From Propionibacteriaceae bacterium (lineage in GTDB: Bacteria > Actinomycetota > Actinomycetes > Propionibacteriales > Propionibacteriaceae): a DNA stretch of 30,091 bases. Both the position numbers and the translations under genes were made by a program. The notes beneath the pieces were generated by a model. That model worked only from the letters and a program-made list of their open reading frames with translations, ran no database searches and was not told the origin of the DNA. Each line of letters opens with the position of its first letter. The stretch's first letter is position 1. The DNA lies in NCBI GenBank assembly GCA_020438595.1, contig JAGQUI010000005.1:1-30091 (forward strand), in the 5' to 3' direction. This document shows positions 5,573-14,278 of this stretch, one piece after another.

Positions 5573-7119
5573 CCGCTGTCGCCGCGCAGGCCCCGGCCGG
5601 ACGGCGGTCGGGCGCCACCGTCGCGTCCACCGGCGGGACCGAGCACTGGCTCGGGCCGCTGCTGGTGCTGATCGTCGGCATGTTCATGACGGTGCTGGAC
5701 ACCAGCATCATCAACGTCGCCGTCCCCACCATCCAGACCGAGTTCGGCGGGTCCAGCGCGGACGTGGCCTGGATCGCGACCGCCTACAGCCTCGTCCTCG
5801 GCGTGATCGTGCCGACCACGGCCTGGCTGGGCGACCGGGTGGGGCTCGGCAAGCTGTACACGATCTCGCTGATCGGGTTCGCGATCGGGTCCGCCCTGTG
5901 CGGGTTGTCGTGGAGCCTGGGCAGCCTGATCGCATTCCGGATCATCCAGGCGATCCCTGGCGGCATCCTGCCCGCGATCACGATGACGATGCTGTTCCGG
6001 ATCGTGCCCAAGGACAAGATCGGCTCGGCCATGGGCCTGTACGGCGTCGGCGTGATCGCCGCCCCTGCCCTCGGCCCGACGCTCGGCGGCTACCTGGTCG
6101 AGTTCGTCGGCTGGCGGCTGATCTTCTACATCAACATTCCCGTCGCGGTCGTGGGTGTGGCGCTGGCGCTGTGGATGCTGCCGAAGTTCGCTCAGCAGCC
6201 CACCTACAAGTTCGACATGCTCGGCTTCATCACCGTCGCGATCGGTATGGTCTGCATGCTGCTCGCGTTCTCTGAGGGTGCGTCCTGGGGCTGGACGAGC
6301 TACCCGACCCTCGGGCTGATCCTCACCAGCGTGCTCAGCCTGGCGCTGTTCGTCCTGATCGAACTCGAGGTCGAGCACCCTCTGCTCAACTTGTCGGTGT
6401 TCCGGACGTGGCCGTTCGTCAACTCGCTGCTGGTGATGAGCGTGCTGTCGGTCGGAATGTTCGCCACCCTGTACTACATCCCGACCTTCCTGCAGGCCGT
6501 GCTCGGCCTGCCGGCCCTCCAGGCCGGCCTGGTGGTCATGCCGCAGGCGTTGGTCACGGCGGTGATGGCGCCGCTGTCCGGGCAGCTGTACGACCGGTTC
6601 GGTCCCCGCTGGCTGGTGGTCAGCGGCCTGTTGATCTCGGCGTATGCCACCCACCTGATGACGGGGCTGACCCTGAACACCACGACCAACGACATCATCT
6701 GGTGGACCTGTCTGCGCGCCATCGGGGTCGGCCTGGCGATGATGTCCGTCCAGTCCAGCGGCATGTCCGCGCTCGACCCCCGGCTCACCAACAGCGGTAC
6801 GGCCATCAACAACGTGGTCCAGCGGGTCGCGTCCGGCCTCGGCCTGGCCGCCCTGTCAGCGCTGCTGGTCTCCCAGCAGGCCCAGCTCGCCGCCGACCGG
6901 TACGCGCTCATCCCGGCCACCGATCCGCAGCTCGCGCATCTTGGCATCGCCCAGCTCCACCAGCTCGCCCAGACCACCTCGCTCGAGGTCACGGTCACGG
7001 CGTTCACCAACATGTTCGAGATCACGACCTGGCTCACCGTTGTCGCCGCCGTGCTCGGCCTCTTCCTCCGCTCCGGCAGGGTGAAGACGTCCGAGCCGCG
7101 CCCGGCGATGATGGACTGA
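5569..7119 (+). CDS. DHA2-family (EmrB/QacA-like) multidrug MFS pump
   Basis: A 516-residue drug/proton antiporter of the 14-helix DHA2 type. The first helix carries LIVGMFMTVLDTSIINVAVPTI, the signature of this group. Motif A appears as WLGDRVGLGKLY, and motif C as GLYGVGVIAAPALGPTLGGYLVEFVGWRLIFYIN at the fifth helix. A second motif-A-like loop, YDRFGPRW, sits midway. The ATG at 5569 overlaps the adaptor stop, so pump and adaptor are made together. The drug exported cannot be told from sequence. It is followed after 14 bases by a TetR gene. Confidence 0.9.
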   Translation: MTAVAAQAPAGRRSGATVASTGGTEHWLGPLLVLIVGMFMTVLDTSIINVAVPTIQTEFGGSSADVAWIATAYSLVLGVIVPTTAWLGDRVGLGKLYTISLIGFAIGSALCGLSWSLGSLIAFRIIQAIPGGILPAITMTMLFRIVPKDKIGSAMGLYGVGVIAAPALGPTLGGYLVEFVGWRLIFYINIPVAVVGVALALWMLPKFAQQPTYKFDMLGFITVAIGMVCMLLAFSEGASWGWTSYPTLGLILTSVLSLALFVLIELEVEHPLLNLSVFRTWPFVNSLLVMSVLSVGMFATLYYIPTFLQAVLGLPALQAGLVVMPQALVTAVMAPLSGQLYDRFGPRWLVVSGLLISAYATHLMTGLTLNTTTNDIIWWTCLRAIGVGLAMMSVQSSGMSALDPRLTNSGTAINNVVQRVASGLGLAALSALLVSQQAQLAADRYALIPATDPQLAHLGIAQLHQLAQTTSLEVTVTAFTNMFEITTWLTVVAAVLGLFLRSGRVKTSEPRPAMMD

Positions 7120-7133
7120 CAGCGAGCCCGGCG

Positions 7134-7766
7134 ATGACGCCCCCGTCCCCAGGCGAGTGCGCCGCGCCGTCCCTGCGTGAGCGCAAGAGGCTGGCCACCG
7201 GGCAGACCATCCACGACGTGAGCATCAGGCTGGTCGCGAATCGAGGGACGCACGGCGTCACCATTGAGGAGATCTGCGCCGAGGCCGACGTGTCGCCTCG
7301 CACATTCTTCAACTACTACCCGAACAAGCTCGCCGCGGTCTTCGGTCTCGTCGTCGTGCGGACGTCGCCCGAACAGGAAGCCAGGTTCGTCGACGGGAAC
7401 GGCGACCTGTTCGAGGACGCCTGCACGTTCGTCGCCGAGACCATCCCCATGCCGACGGACTGGGAGCGGATCGGACAGCTCCTCAACCGCCGCAGCGAAC
7501 TGAAGGCCGAGTTCTGGACCCAGGTCGCCACCCGGCTGCGTCCGCTCCAGCCGCTGATCGAGCGGCGCACGCACGACCAGGACGTCGCGCGGCTCGTCCT
7601 GGGAGCTGTGGCCGCGGCTGTGAACTCCGCGGTCGCACGGTCGCGGGTCTCTGGGGAAGCGCTGACGGCCCCCGCGATCCTGGCGGAAATCGACGCGCTC
7701 GGCGACCTGCTGGCCGGCCGGGCCGGGCCCCGACGGGGGCCGCTGGAAGAAGAGGAGCACAGATGA
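7134..7766 (+). CDS. TetR-family regulator within the efflux operon
   Basis: A 210-residue regulator with the TetR DNA-binding domain near residues 20-65: LRERKRLATGQTIHDVS, GVTIEEICAEADVSPRTFFNYYPNKLAAVF. The FFNYYPNK recognition-helix ending is typical of the family. The C-terminal part is helical, and the last residues are very acidic (LEEEEHR). It is the second TetR near the pump but lies downstream on the same strand, so it may sense a different ligand or act elsewhere. It begins 14 bases after the pump stop and overlaps the kinase-like gene (ATGA at 7763-7766). Confidence 0.85.
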   Translation: MTPPSPGECAAPSLRERKRLATGQTIHDVSIRLVANRGTHGVTIEEICAEADVSPRTFFNYYPNKLAAVFGLVVVRTSPEQEARFVDGNGDLFEDACTFVAETIPMPTDWERIGQLLNRRSELKAEFWTQVATRLRPLQPLIERRTHDQDVARLVLGAVAAAVNSAVARSRVSGEALTAPAILAEIDALGDLLAGRAGPRRGPLEEEEHR

Positions 7767-8398
7767 ACCGATCGATCGTGATCAACCGGGAGTTCGGCAG
7801 TGGTGGCCGCGAGATCGGCCGACTGATCTGCGAGCGCACCGGGATGGAGCTGTACGACACCCGGGTGCTCGAGGAAGCAGCGAGCAGACGGGGCCTGGCC
7901 CACGGCCTGCTGTCCGAGTTCGACGAACGAGTGGTCACCGGTCCGTACTTCGACCTCTCGGCCATCACCGGGGTCGATCCCGAGACCTACTCGCTGCCGT
8001 ACCGCATGTACGGTGCCATCTCCGAGGTGGTCACGGACGCGGCGCGAACCCGTCCTGCCGTCTTCATCGGCCGGTGCGCAGACAAGATCCTGCGCGATGC
8101 CCACCTCCGGTTCCGGAGCGTCTTCATCTACAGCACGGATGTCGAGCGGAAGGTGGCCCGGGCGGTCGACGTGGACGGGGTGCCCCGCAAGGACGCCGCG
8201 AAGTACATCGCGAAGATGGACAAGACCCGCGCCCGCTACCAGCAGTTCTTCACCAGCACTCGGTTCGGCGACTACCGCGAGTACGACCTGTGCCTCAACA
8301 GCGGCCGGCTGGGCTACGAGGCTTGCGCAGACATCATTCTGGCGGCGACGGCGGCGACGCCCCGTCCGGTCGCGAAACCGGATCCGGCAGGTCGCTGA
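7763..8398 (+). CDS. cytidylate kinase-like (Cytidylate_kin2) protein
   Basis: A 211-residue protein of the cytidylate-kinase-like family. Residues 4-18 (SIVINREFGSGGREI) form its nucleotide-binding P-loop, which in this family ends GSGGR rather than GKS. LYDTRVLEEAA follows at about 30-40, PAVFIGRCADKIL near 95-107 is the second conserved block, and RARYQQFFTS is the lid-like region. These proteins are usually not the housekeeping CMP kinase; many lie beside transporters or regulators and their substrates are unknown. It is translationally coupled to the TetR gene and closes the operon; a hairpin follows at 8409-8424. Confidence 0.8.
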   Translation: MNRSIVINREFGSGGREIGRLICERTGMELYDTRVLEEAASRRGLAHGLLSEFDERVVTGPYFDLSAITGVDPETYSLPYRMYGAISEVVTDAARTRPAVFIGRCADKILRDAHLRFRSVFIYSTDVERKVARAVDVDGVPRKDAAKYIAKMDKTRARYQQFFTSTRFGDYREYDLCLNSGRLGYEACADIILAATAATPRPVAKPDPAGR

Positions 8399-8408
8399 AC
8401 CGGCTGCC

Positions 8409-8424
8409 CGCCCCTCCCGGGGCG
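8409..8424 (+). terminator. hairpin ending the efflux operon
   Basis: CGCCCC, TCCC, GGGGCG is a tight stem of six G-C pairs starting 11 bases after the kinase-like stop. No T run follows, so it may act as an imperfect terminator or as an mRNA end protector. Confidence 0.45.
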
Positions 8425-8527
8425 AGTTCCGGTGCGTTGCGGTCGCGGAGTCCGCAGCGCTGCCGTCCTCGCCGGCGCGGGCGGGAGCCTGCTCGCGCTC
8501 TTCATCCTGTCGGCAGCAGTCTGGCCC

Positions 8528-8549
8528 TAGGCTTCTGGTGACCGTCACC
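8528..8549 (+). promoter_or_regulatory. -10 box and palindrome before the monooxygenase gene
   Basis: TAGGCT (8528-8533) fits an actinobacterial -10 box. It is followed directly by GGTGAC-C-GTCACC (8537-8549), a perfect inverted repeat at the expected transcription start. A good ribosome binding site, AGGAGG, comes before the ATG at 8563. A regulator binding the palindrome would block this promoter. Confidence 0.45.
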
Positions 8550-8562
8550 GTAGGAGGCCAGA

Positions 8563-8856
8563 ATGTCCCAGATTGACCTGATCGCGACCATCAGCGTTCC
8601 GGAGGACCGGCTCTCGGCCGCATCCGCCCTGCTACTCGCGTACGGCGAGGTGGTCCGCGCCGAGCCGGGCAACCACCGCTTCGAGGTCTACGTCGACCAC
8701 CAGGCCAGCGCGCTGGTGGTGATCGAGCGCTACGCCGACGCCGACGCGTTCGATGCCCACCTGGCAAACCCCGCGAACGCCGAGTTCAACAGCAACCTCG
8801 CAGAGGTTCTCGGCGGCGGTGGCTCCACGCTGCAGATGCTGGACTTCCTGGCCTGA
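8563..8856 (+). CDS. antibiotic-biosynthesis-monooxygenase-like (ABM) protein
   Basis: A 97-residue cytoplasmic protein with the fold pattern of the ABM/YgiN group: a beta strand (IDLIATISVPEDR), a helix, AEPGNHRFEVYVDHQASALVVIERYADADAFDAHLANP, then a final strand. The Y-x-V...V-x-E-R-Y-x-D...F-x-x-H spacing is the family hallmark. Members oxidise quinols or aromatic substrates without a metal, or degrade haem, as dimers. The substrate is unknown. It has its own promoter region and converges with the glycosidase gene 42 bases downstream. Confidence 0.8.
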   Translation: MSQIDLIATISVPEDRLSAASALLLAYGEVVRAEPGNHRFEVYVDHQASALVVIERYADADAFDAHLANPANAEFNSNLAEVLGGGGSTLQMLDFLA

Positions 8857-8898
8857 GCACAGCGTCCAGGGCGGGCAACCTGTGGGATGTCGTGGGAA

Positions 8899-11382
8899 TC
8901 AGCGGGTCACTCCGGCCGCTCGCCCATCGGCGACCGTTCCAGACGAGTTCACCGTGAAGCCGTCCAGGTCGCCCTCGACGACGATGAGTTCCCACCTGCG
9001 CTCGCCGTCGCCAGTCGCCTGCGTGTAGGTTCCCCATCCTGCGCCGCAGGACCAAAACGTCGTGAACTCCCCGGTTTCGGACACGGGGGAGAACTCGATC
9101 CTCTGGTCGGGGACGCTGCAGCTCACCCCTGAGAACGCGGTGAGCAGCGACCATGAGGCCATACCCCGCGTGTAATGCCATCCGGCTTCGATCTCGGCCC
9201 ACGGGTTCCGCTTCGCGCCGTCATAGCGACTACGCACAGCTCGAACGATCGTCATCCCCTGATCGACAAGTCCCGCAGCTACGAGTTGGGCGGCGAGTGC
9301 GTACTCGGTGCCCGTCCACACCTCACTGGAGAACGCGAAGGGGAAGTCGGGGCGACCGCCGCGTGGCCAGGAACAATTCAGCACTCCACCCTCACCGGCA
9401 ACGGCATACGCGCGCTGCACGTGTTCGATCGTGCCGACGTCGGCGACGAAATTCGAGCCGAACACCGCTCGGAGCGCCGTGTCGAGCAGGTCCGTCGGGA
9501 GGATGCTGCCGAGCCCTGCCTGCTGGGCAAGCCAATTGCCGAGCAGTTGATCGGTGAGGCATCCGTCGTCGAACTGGAAGGGACGCTCGACCCCGAGCCG
9601 GTCCTGACGCAGATAGGCGCCGTTCCAGAGCCCGCGCGCGATGCCATGGAGGACGCGGTCCGCTCGTTCCTGGAAGGATCCCGGCGACTCGCCCACCGCG
9701 TCGGCCAGTGCGCCGGCGGCACGAAGCGCCGCGACATAGAGGACGTTGGTCATCGGGTTCGCGCCCACGAACTCGATGTCATAGGTGGTGTGCATGACGC
9801 CGACCAACAGATCGCGATCGCTGTCGAACCACTGCCGATCCACGTACCCGAGCGTTCGAAGTGTCGCGGGCCAGGCCCGCGCCAGGAACGCGCGATCCCC
9901 GGTGGAACGCCACTCTCGCAGTGTGCGAACGATGGCCCCGAGCTGGCCGTCAGGACAGGAAAGCATGTCCCAGGGCAGCCCCTGATACGAGTCAAGTTCG
10001 CGGAACGACATGAAGCCGTCGTCGCGAGTCCGGTGGATCTCCTTCTCACGCATTGTGATCTCGAGCTCCGGAAAGAGTGCCGCGACCGTCTGGGCGTAGT
10101 TCCAGACGTGGGTGACGTTCCCCGCACCGGTGCCGTAGTTCTCGGTGACGCCCTCGTAGCCGTAGAACGAACCATCTTCGATGCGGTAGCAGGTCTGACT
10201 GCGAAGGGTGGTGATGTTGTCGGCCACCGCATCGAGGGCCTCGCGGGGGATCGACGAGCCGTACAGCGCCTCGCGAAATGCGTCGCTCGCCGCGTCAAGC
10301 TCCACGAGTCGAGCGTCGAGGTCACGAATCACATCCCAGGCATCCGGATACCGGAGTGCATAGTGGTTCTTCGTCTTCGGCAGGGCGTCACCCGCACGAA
10401 GGAGTTCGGCCCGTTGCTCGTTCAGCTCGAGCCAGGTGCCGAGCCGGTTGGGGAACGACCATGCCACCGCGAACTCAAATGTGTGGGACTCACCACCTTC
10501 GAGGCGTCGCGTTGCGGCGATTGAGCCCACGACCTCCTTCCGCCGAATGTAGCCATAGTCACCTCGTTCGCCGAGCTCGCAACGAATGCCCGCCGCCAGT
10601 GGCGCCGGTCCGAGACTGCCGTCCCTGGCGAAGTCGCGCCAGAACTCCTCGGCGAGATCCGTCCACTGCCCGGCGAACCAGTAAGGCTTGACCGTCAAGG
10701 CCGGCTCGGTGGTCGTGAGCGCCATCGTGCCGTAGTGCATGGCCGATCGGGAGAGCTCCGCATTGCCGAACCACAGCCCTCGGTGCGACCCGGTCTCGCG
10801 GTACTCGTTGACGAGTCGCCCCTGGCACAGCATCTCCCCCATGGAGTCGAGTTCGGTGAACCCGCTGGCGTTCGACATCGAGCCTGCGATCGAGACCTCG
10901 ACCGGCGATTCGGACGAGTTGCGCACGTGATAGCGAAGCAGAGCGGCGGGAATGGCCGAATCCTCTGCTCGCAACGGGATGAAGGGCGTAAATGCCTCAA
11001 GCTCGACCTCGACCGGGAAGGTCCCGTCTTCGAACGAAACCCAGACCTTCGGATATTCGCTGTACAACTCAGCATCGGCGAACCGGCGCAGACCGGGCAA
11101 CTCCGCCGGTGAATATCCCCCCTGCTCATTGTGAGGCGGCCGGTAGGCCGCTTCGAGGACGCGGCTGTCCCGCCGGCCGTCCGCCGTGGCGGACGAGATC
11201 GCAAAGAAGGAGTACGGCAACCGGAACCCGGCACCCGGTCGGTTGAAGATCTCCCAATCGCACAGCTCGCCGCGCGCACCCACCGAGATGTTTCCCGTGC
11301 CGATGCCACCGAGGAGAAACCTCGCCGCAGGGTGAGTACTCGCGCGGTACCTGGTCCGATCGGGGCGCACGGCCTGAGTCAT
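8899..11382 (-). CDS. GH116-family glycoside hydrolase (glucosylceramidase-like)
   Basis: An 827-residue protein with the two GH116 domains. The N-terminal beta domain starts LLGGIGTGNISVGARG and DWEIFNRPG (residues 23-50). The C-terminal (alpha/alpha)6 barrel has FYGYEG, THVWNYAQTVAALFPELE and HTTYDIEFVGANPMTN. By comparison with human GBA2 and the Thermoanaerobacterium enzyme, Glu410 in YGYEG is the likely nucleophile and Asp535 in TYD the likely acid/base. Family members cleave beta-glucosides or beta-xylosides with retention. There is no signal peptide, so it acts on substrate already imported. TGGAGG stands seven bases before the ATG. It is the last gene of the operon, 44 bases after the dehydrogenase. 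The natural substrate is unknown. Confidence 0.85.
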   Translation of the reverse strand: MTQAVRPDRTRYRASTHPAARFLLGGIGTGNISVGARGELCDWEIFNRPGAGFRLPYSFFAISSATADGRRDSRVLEAAYRPPHNEQGGYSPAELPGLRRFADAELYSEYPKVWVSFEDGTFPVEVELEAFTPFIPLRAEDSAIPAALLRYHVRNSSESPVEVSIAGSMSNASGFTELDSMGEMLCQGRLVNEYRETGSHRGLWFGNAELSRSAMHYGTMALTTTEPALTVKPYWFAGQWTDLAEEFWRDFARDGSLGPAPLAAGIRCELGERGDYGYIRRKEVVGSIAATRRLEGGESHTFEFAVAWSFPNRLGTWLELNEQRAELLRAGDALPKTKNHYALRYPDAWDVIRDLDARLVELDAASDAFREALYGSSIPREALDAVADNITTLRSQTCYRIEDGSFYGYEGVTENYGTGAGNVTHVWNYAQTVAALFPELEITMREKEIHRTRDDGFMSFRELDSYQGLPWDMLSCPDGQLGAIVRTLREWRSTGDRAFLARAWPATLRTLGYVDRQWFDSDRDLLVGVMHTTYDIEFVGANPMTNVLYVAALRAAGALADAVGESPGSFQERADRVLHGIARGLWNGAYLRQDRLGVERPFQFDDGCLTDQLLGNWLAQQAGLGSILPTDLLDTALRAVFGSNFVADVGTIEHVQRAYAVAGEGGVLNCSWPRGGRPDFPFAFSSEVWTGTEYALAAQLVAAGLVDQGMTIVRAVRSRYDGAKRNPWAEIEAGWHYTRGMASWSLLTAFSGVSCSVPDQRIEFSPVSETGEFTTFWSCGAGWGTYTQATGDGERRWELIVVEGDLDGFTVNSSGTVADGRAAGVTR

Positions 11383-11426
11383 GGTTACACCTCCACAATG
11401 TGTGCTGAGAGTTCCGTCATGGTTCG

Positions 11427-12428
11427 CTACATCGAGATCAGGAGCTTGAGCGCCCTGCGCTGACGCAAGGCGTCGTATGCCGAGCCGATCTCGTCAAGCG
11501 GAACCATGCCTGGTGGCAGCCAGCGGTCGGCCTTGAGGATGCCGCCGCGCACCAGACGGACGACCTCATCGTGGGTCTCATGTTCCTCATACCCGCCATC
11601 GTACCAGCGCAGCGACCCACCTGCCGGGGTCGCAGGGGGCGGTTCATTGAGTCCATACACTCCCACGACGGCGCCCTGCTCCAGGCAGGCCACGGCATCG
11701 GCGCGAACGTCCGAGCTTCCGACCGCATCGATGAAGCAGTCGAATGGACCAGCCGAGCGCAGTTGCTCAGCGCGAGAAGCCCCCCGGTAGTCGATGAAGG
11801 TCTCCGCTCCCGCGGACTCGAACACCTCGCGCCAACGCCCGCTGCCGACGACCGTCACCGAAGATGCCCCCAGATGACGTGCGTGGACGGCGAACGCAAG
11901 CGCGTTCCCACCTGAACCGGAGATCAGCACTCTGGCACCCTGGGGAGCTTCGAGGCGATGCAGGTAGCTGAGCGTCTCCCGCCAGGTGATGAACATCGCT
12001 GCGGTCTCGGGAGCAATGTCCGGTGGCACCACCAACTGGGGTCTGTGGAAGCTCCACAGCTCGGTGGGCAGACCATCCGCGGCCATCGCGCGGTGGTCGA
12101 CGGCGACGGCGAACTCACTGAACCCGCCCCAGGCGACTCCCAGATCGGGCGTTGGGCGGGCGCCGACCCGGGTGACGACGTCTCCGGGAGCGAGGTTGCG
12201 GACCTCGCTCCCTACCGCTATCACCCGACCTACCGATTCGTGCCCGAGGATCGCTGGATACCCCACGGCCGAGGGGAATGTGCCGTCGATGACGTGCAGG
12301 TCCGTGCCGGTGCAGGTCGCACCGACGATCACGCGGCACACCGCCTCATACGGACCCGGGGCGGGGTCCCAGCCGACATCGTCGCGAACGCGGAGCACAC
12401 CGGGCGCTTCGACGACCGCGGCCTTCAT
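11427..12428 (-). CDS. zinc-type medium-chain alcohol dehydrogenase
   Basis: A 333-residue NAD(P)-dependent dehydrogenase of the medium-chain family. Catalytic zinc ligands are visible as Cys39 (ATCTGTDLH) and His63-Glu64 (LGHES). The Rossmann loop is GSGGNA near residue 170. The structural-zinc loop with four cysteines is absent. It would oxidise a secondary alcohol on a sugar or polyol; related zinc enzymes work beside Gfo/Idh proteins in E. coli YcjQ/YcjS and in the Thermotoga inositol route. The start is set at 12428 because this ATG overlaps the preceding stop as ATGA; an in-frame start four codons earlier is less likely. Confidence 0.85.
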   Translation of the reverse strand: MKAAVVEAPGVLRVRDDVGWDPAPGPYEAVCRVIVGATCTGTDLHVIDGTFPSAVGYPAILGHESVGRVIAVGSEVRNLAPGDVVTRVGARPTPDLGVAWGGFSEFAVAVDHRAMAADGLPTELWSFHRPQLVVPPDIAPETAAMFITWRETLSYLHRLEAPQGARVLISGSGGNALAFAVHARHLGASSVTVVGSGRWREVFESAGAETFIDYRGASRAEQLRSAGPFDCFIDAVGSSDVRADAVACLEQGAVVGVYGLNEPPPATPAGGSLRWYDGGYEEHETHDEVVRLVRGGILKADRWLPPGMVPLDEIGSAYDALRQRRALKLLISM

Positions 12429-13432
12429 GCGGCTGCCCACACCACGAGCGGCCCGGGACCTTTCACCCGGCGGCCGAACGGCAACAACATGGGTTCCTCG
12501 GACGGCCGGAACGGAACCTGTGCCGCGATCTCATCGAGTGCCCTTCGGACCGGGCCCGCGAGTGGGCCGAGTTGGGCAACGGCCACGTTTGCCCGCACCT
12601 CATCAGGGCTCCTCGCACCGACGAGCACCGCGGAGACCAGCTCGTTCTCAAGCACGAAGCGAAGTGCGGCCTCGTGGATCGGCAGCTCGAACTCGTCGAG
12701 AAGAGCGTAGAGATCGCGGAACTGCGCCCGCCGTGGCGGGCTCATCCAGTCGGGACCGGCAGCGATCTCGGCGTCCCAGCGCCGCGCGAGGGCTCCCTGC
12801 TGGAAGGGCGAGCCGACGACGACCCCCATCCCCGCCTCCTTGGCAGCAGGAAGGAGCGCAATCTCTGCCTCGCGCCACAGCAGGCTGTAGTTGAACGCCG
12901 TCAACAGCACGTCGAATGCGCCGCTGCGGCACAACTCGACCATGCCGTAGGCGGTCGTGCCGCCGAGCCCCGCCGCCCTCACGAGCCCGTCCTGCTGCAG
13001 TCGCGCGATGACCTCGGCGATCGGCCCGTCCGCCTTCGACGCGTCGACCCACCAGTCGTACTCACCAGGGCGGTCCGGCTCATGAACGAACAGCACGTCG
13101 ATGACGTCGCGGCGAAGTCGGCGCAGGCTGTCCTCCACCGCGCGACGCAACAACTGGGGATCACGTGGATCGAACGGGGTGGGTCGCCCTCCCACCTTTG
13201 TCGAGACCACGAACGATCCCCGCTCCGTCGCGAGGAGGTCACCGAGCACGGACTCGCTGTCTCCGTACGCTGGTGCCGTGTCGAAATAGGTGATCCCGGC
13301 ATCGACGGCTGCACGGATCGTCGTGGCCGAGACTGAGCGCTCGGCCTCGGTGGACGCGAGCATGGTGCCTCCAAGCCCCAGGCGGCTCACGTCAATGCCT
13401 GAACGCCCAAGCCTGCGGTGTTCCAGTGGCAT
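12425..13432 (-). CDS. aldo-keto reductase 1
   Basis: A 335-residue TIM-barrel oxidoreductase using NAD(P)(H). The catalytic tetrad is in place: Asp51 and Tyr56 (FDTAPAYG), Lys79 (VVSTKVGG) and His117 (LFVHEPD). The start MPLEHRRLGRSGIDVSRLGLGG is typical, and the overall form resembles D-threo-aldose 1-dehydrogenase-like members that oxidise or reduce free sugars. The ATG overlaps the stop of the upstream PEP-hydrolase-family gene (TGATG), and its own stop overlaps the dehydrogenase. A second aldo-keto reductase lies upstream at 18411-19403, so the operon carries two distinct enzymes of this type. Confidence 0.85.
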   Translation of the reverse strand: MPLEHRRLGRSGIDVSRLGLGGTMLASTEAERSVSATTIRAAVDAGITYFDTAPAYGDSESVLGDLLATERGSFVVSTKVGGRPTPFDPRDPQLLRRAVEDSLRRLRRDVIDVLFVHEPDRPGEYDWWVDASKADGPIAEVIARLQQDGLVRAAGLGGTTAYGMVELCRSGAFDVLLTAFNYSLLWREAEIALLPAAKEAGMGVVVGSPFQQGALARRWDAEIAAGPDWMSPPRRAQFRDLYALLDEFELPIHEAALRFVLENELVSAVLVGARSPDEVRANVAVAQLGPLAGPVRRALDEIAAQVPFRPSEEPMLLPFGRRVKGPGPLVVWAAA

Positions 13433-14268
13433 CAGCCCACGACTCCCCCCGTAGCACGAATCCGCTTGAACTCCCGGATCCGCTGCGTGATCGCGACCTC
13501 CGTCGGGTGTCGTTCCGTACTGGACGCACCAAAGAACCCGGTGATGGACGGCACCTGGCCGACCACGTACGACACGTCATCGACTTCGGCGATGGGGCCG
13601 CCGTGGCAGAAGACCAGGACGTCAGGGTTGACTGACTGCGCTGCCTCGGCGATGCGTCGGCAACGCTCAGCGGCGGCGTCCAGGGTCATCGATGTCTCTG
13701 CACCGATCAGGCCCTTCACGGTCACCCCCATGTGAGCGACGACGACATCTGCCCCAGCGTCGGCCATGCGCCGGGCCTGGTCCTCGTCGAACACATAGGG
13801 CGTCGTGAGCAGGCCCAGGTTGGAGGCCTGCCGTACGAGTTCGATCTCGTGGTCGTAGCCCATACCGGTCTCCTCAAGACTCTGCCGGAATCGGCCGTCG
13901 ATCAGCCCGACCGTCGGGAAGTTCTGCACCCCGCGGTACCCGTGATCCTGAAGCTCTCGCAGATACCGCGGCATCTGTCGGAACGGGTCGCTGGCCAGCA
14001 CCCCGGCAACGACCGGGGTCTCTCCCGAGACCGGAATGAGCTCGCCGGCGAGCTCGAGCACAATCGCGTTGCAGTCGCCGTAGGCGAGATAGCCGGCCGT
14101 CGACCCTCGCCCAGCCATCCGGTACCGCCCGGAGTTGTAGGCGACGATCAGGTCAGCGCCTCCGAGGTGGGCGCACACCGCGGACAGGCCAATGCCAGCT
14201 CCAGCGGCCAGCAGCACCTCGCCATCGGCCGCCTTGGCGCGCAAGCTCTCAGCGATCGGGTTCGTCAT
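13432..14268 (-). CDS. PEP-hydrolase-family TIM-barrel protein 1
   Basis: A 278-residue protein of the phosphoenolpyruvate-hydrolase-like family (PF09370), the same domain that forms the C-terminal half of plant Tm-1. Family blocks are present: AAGAGIGLSA near residue 20, YNSGRYR, STAGYLAYGDCNAIV, GVLASDPFRQ, NFPTVGLIDGRFRQSLEETGMGYDHE, HMGVT and FCHGGPI. The annotated name comes from an old assignment; I know of no established reaction for the bacterial members. The start at 14268 is chosen because the family begins there and GAAAGG stands upstream; an upstream extension would overlap the neighbouring gene. It is about as distant from copy 2 (17494-18330) as ordinary paralogues. Confidence 0.8.
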   Translation of the reverse strand: MTNPIAESLRAKAADGEVLLAAGAGIGLSAVCAHLGGADLIVAYNSGRYRMAGRGSTAGYLAYGDCNAIVLELAGELIPVSGETPVVAGVLASDPFRQMPRYLRELQDHGYRGVQNFPTVGLIDGRFRQSLEETGMGYDHEIELVRQASNLGLLTTPYVFDEDQARRMADAGADVVVAHMGVTVKGLIGAETSMTLDAAAERCRRIAEAAQSVNPDVLVFCHGGPIAEVDDVSYVVGQVPSITGFFGASSTERHPTEVAITQRIREFKRIRATGGVVG

Positions 14269-14278
14269 CGTTCTGCCA

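Noticed and set aside
5293..6654. Long minus-strand open frame opposite the pump gene
   Set aside because: It is the antisense shadow of the adaptor and MFS genes, rich in Q, R, D and H with no motif, as GC-rich codon bias produces.
9175..10524. Long plus-strand open frame opposite the GH116 gene
   Set aside because: The minus strand encodes clear GH116 catalytic motifs over the same bases; the plus-strand product has no recognisable pattern.
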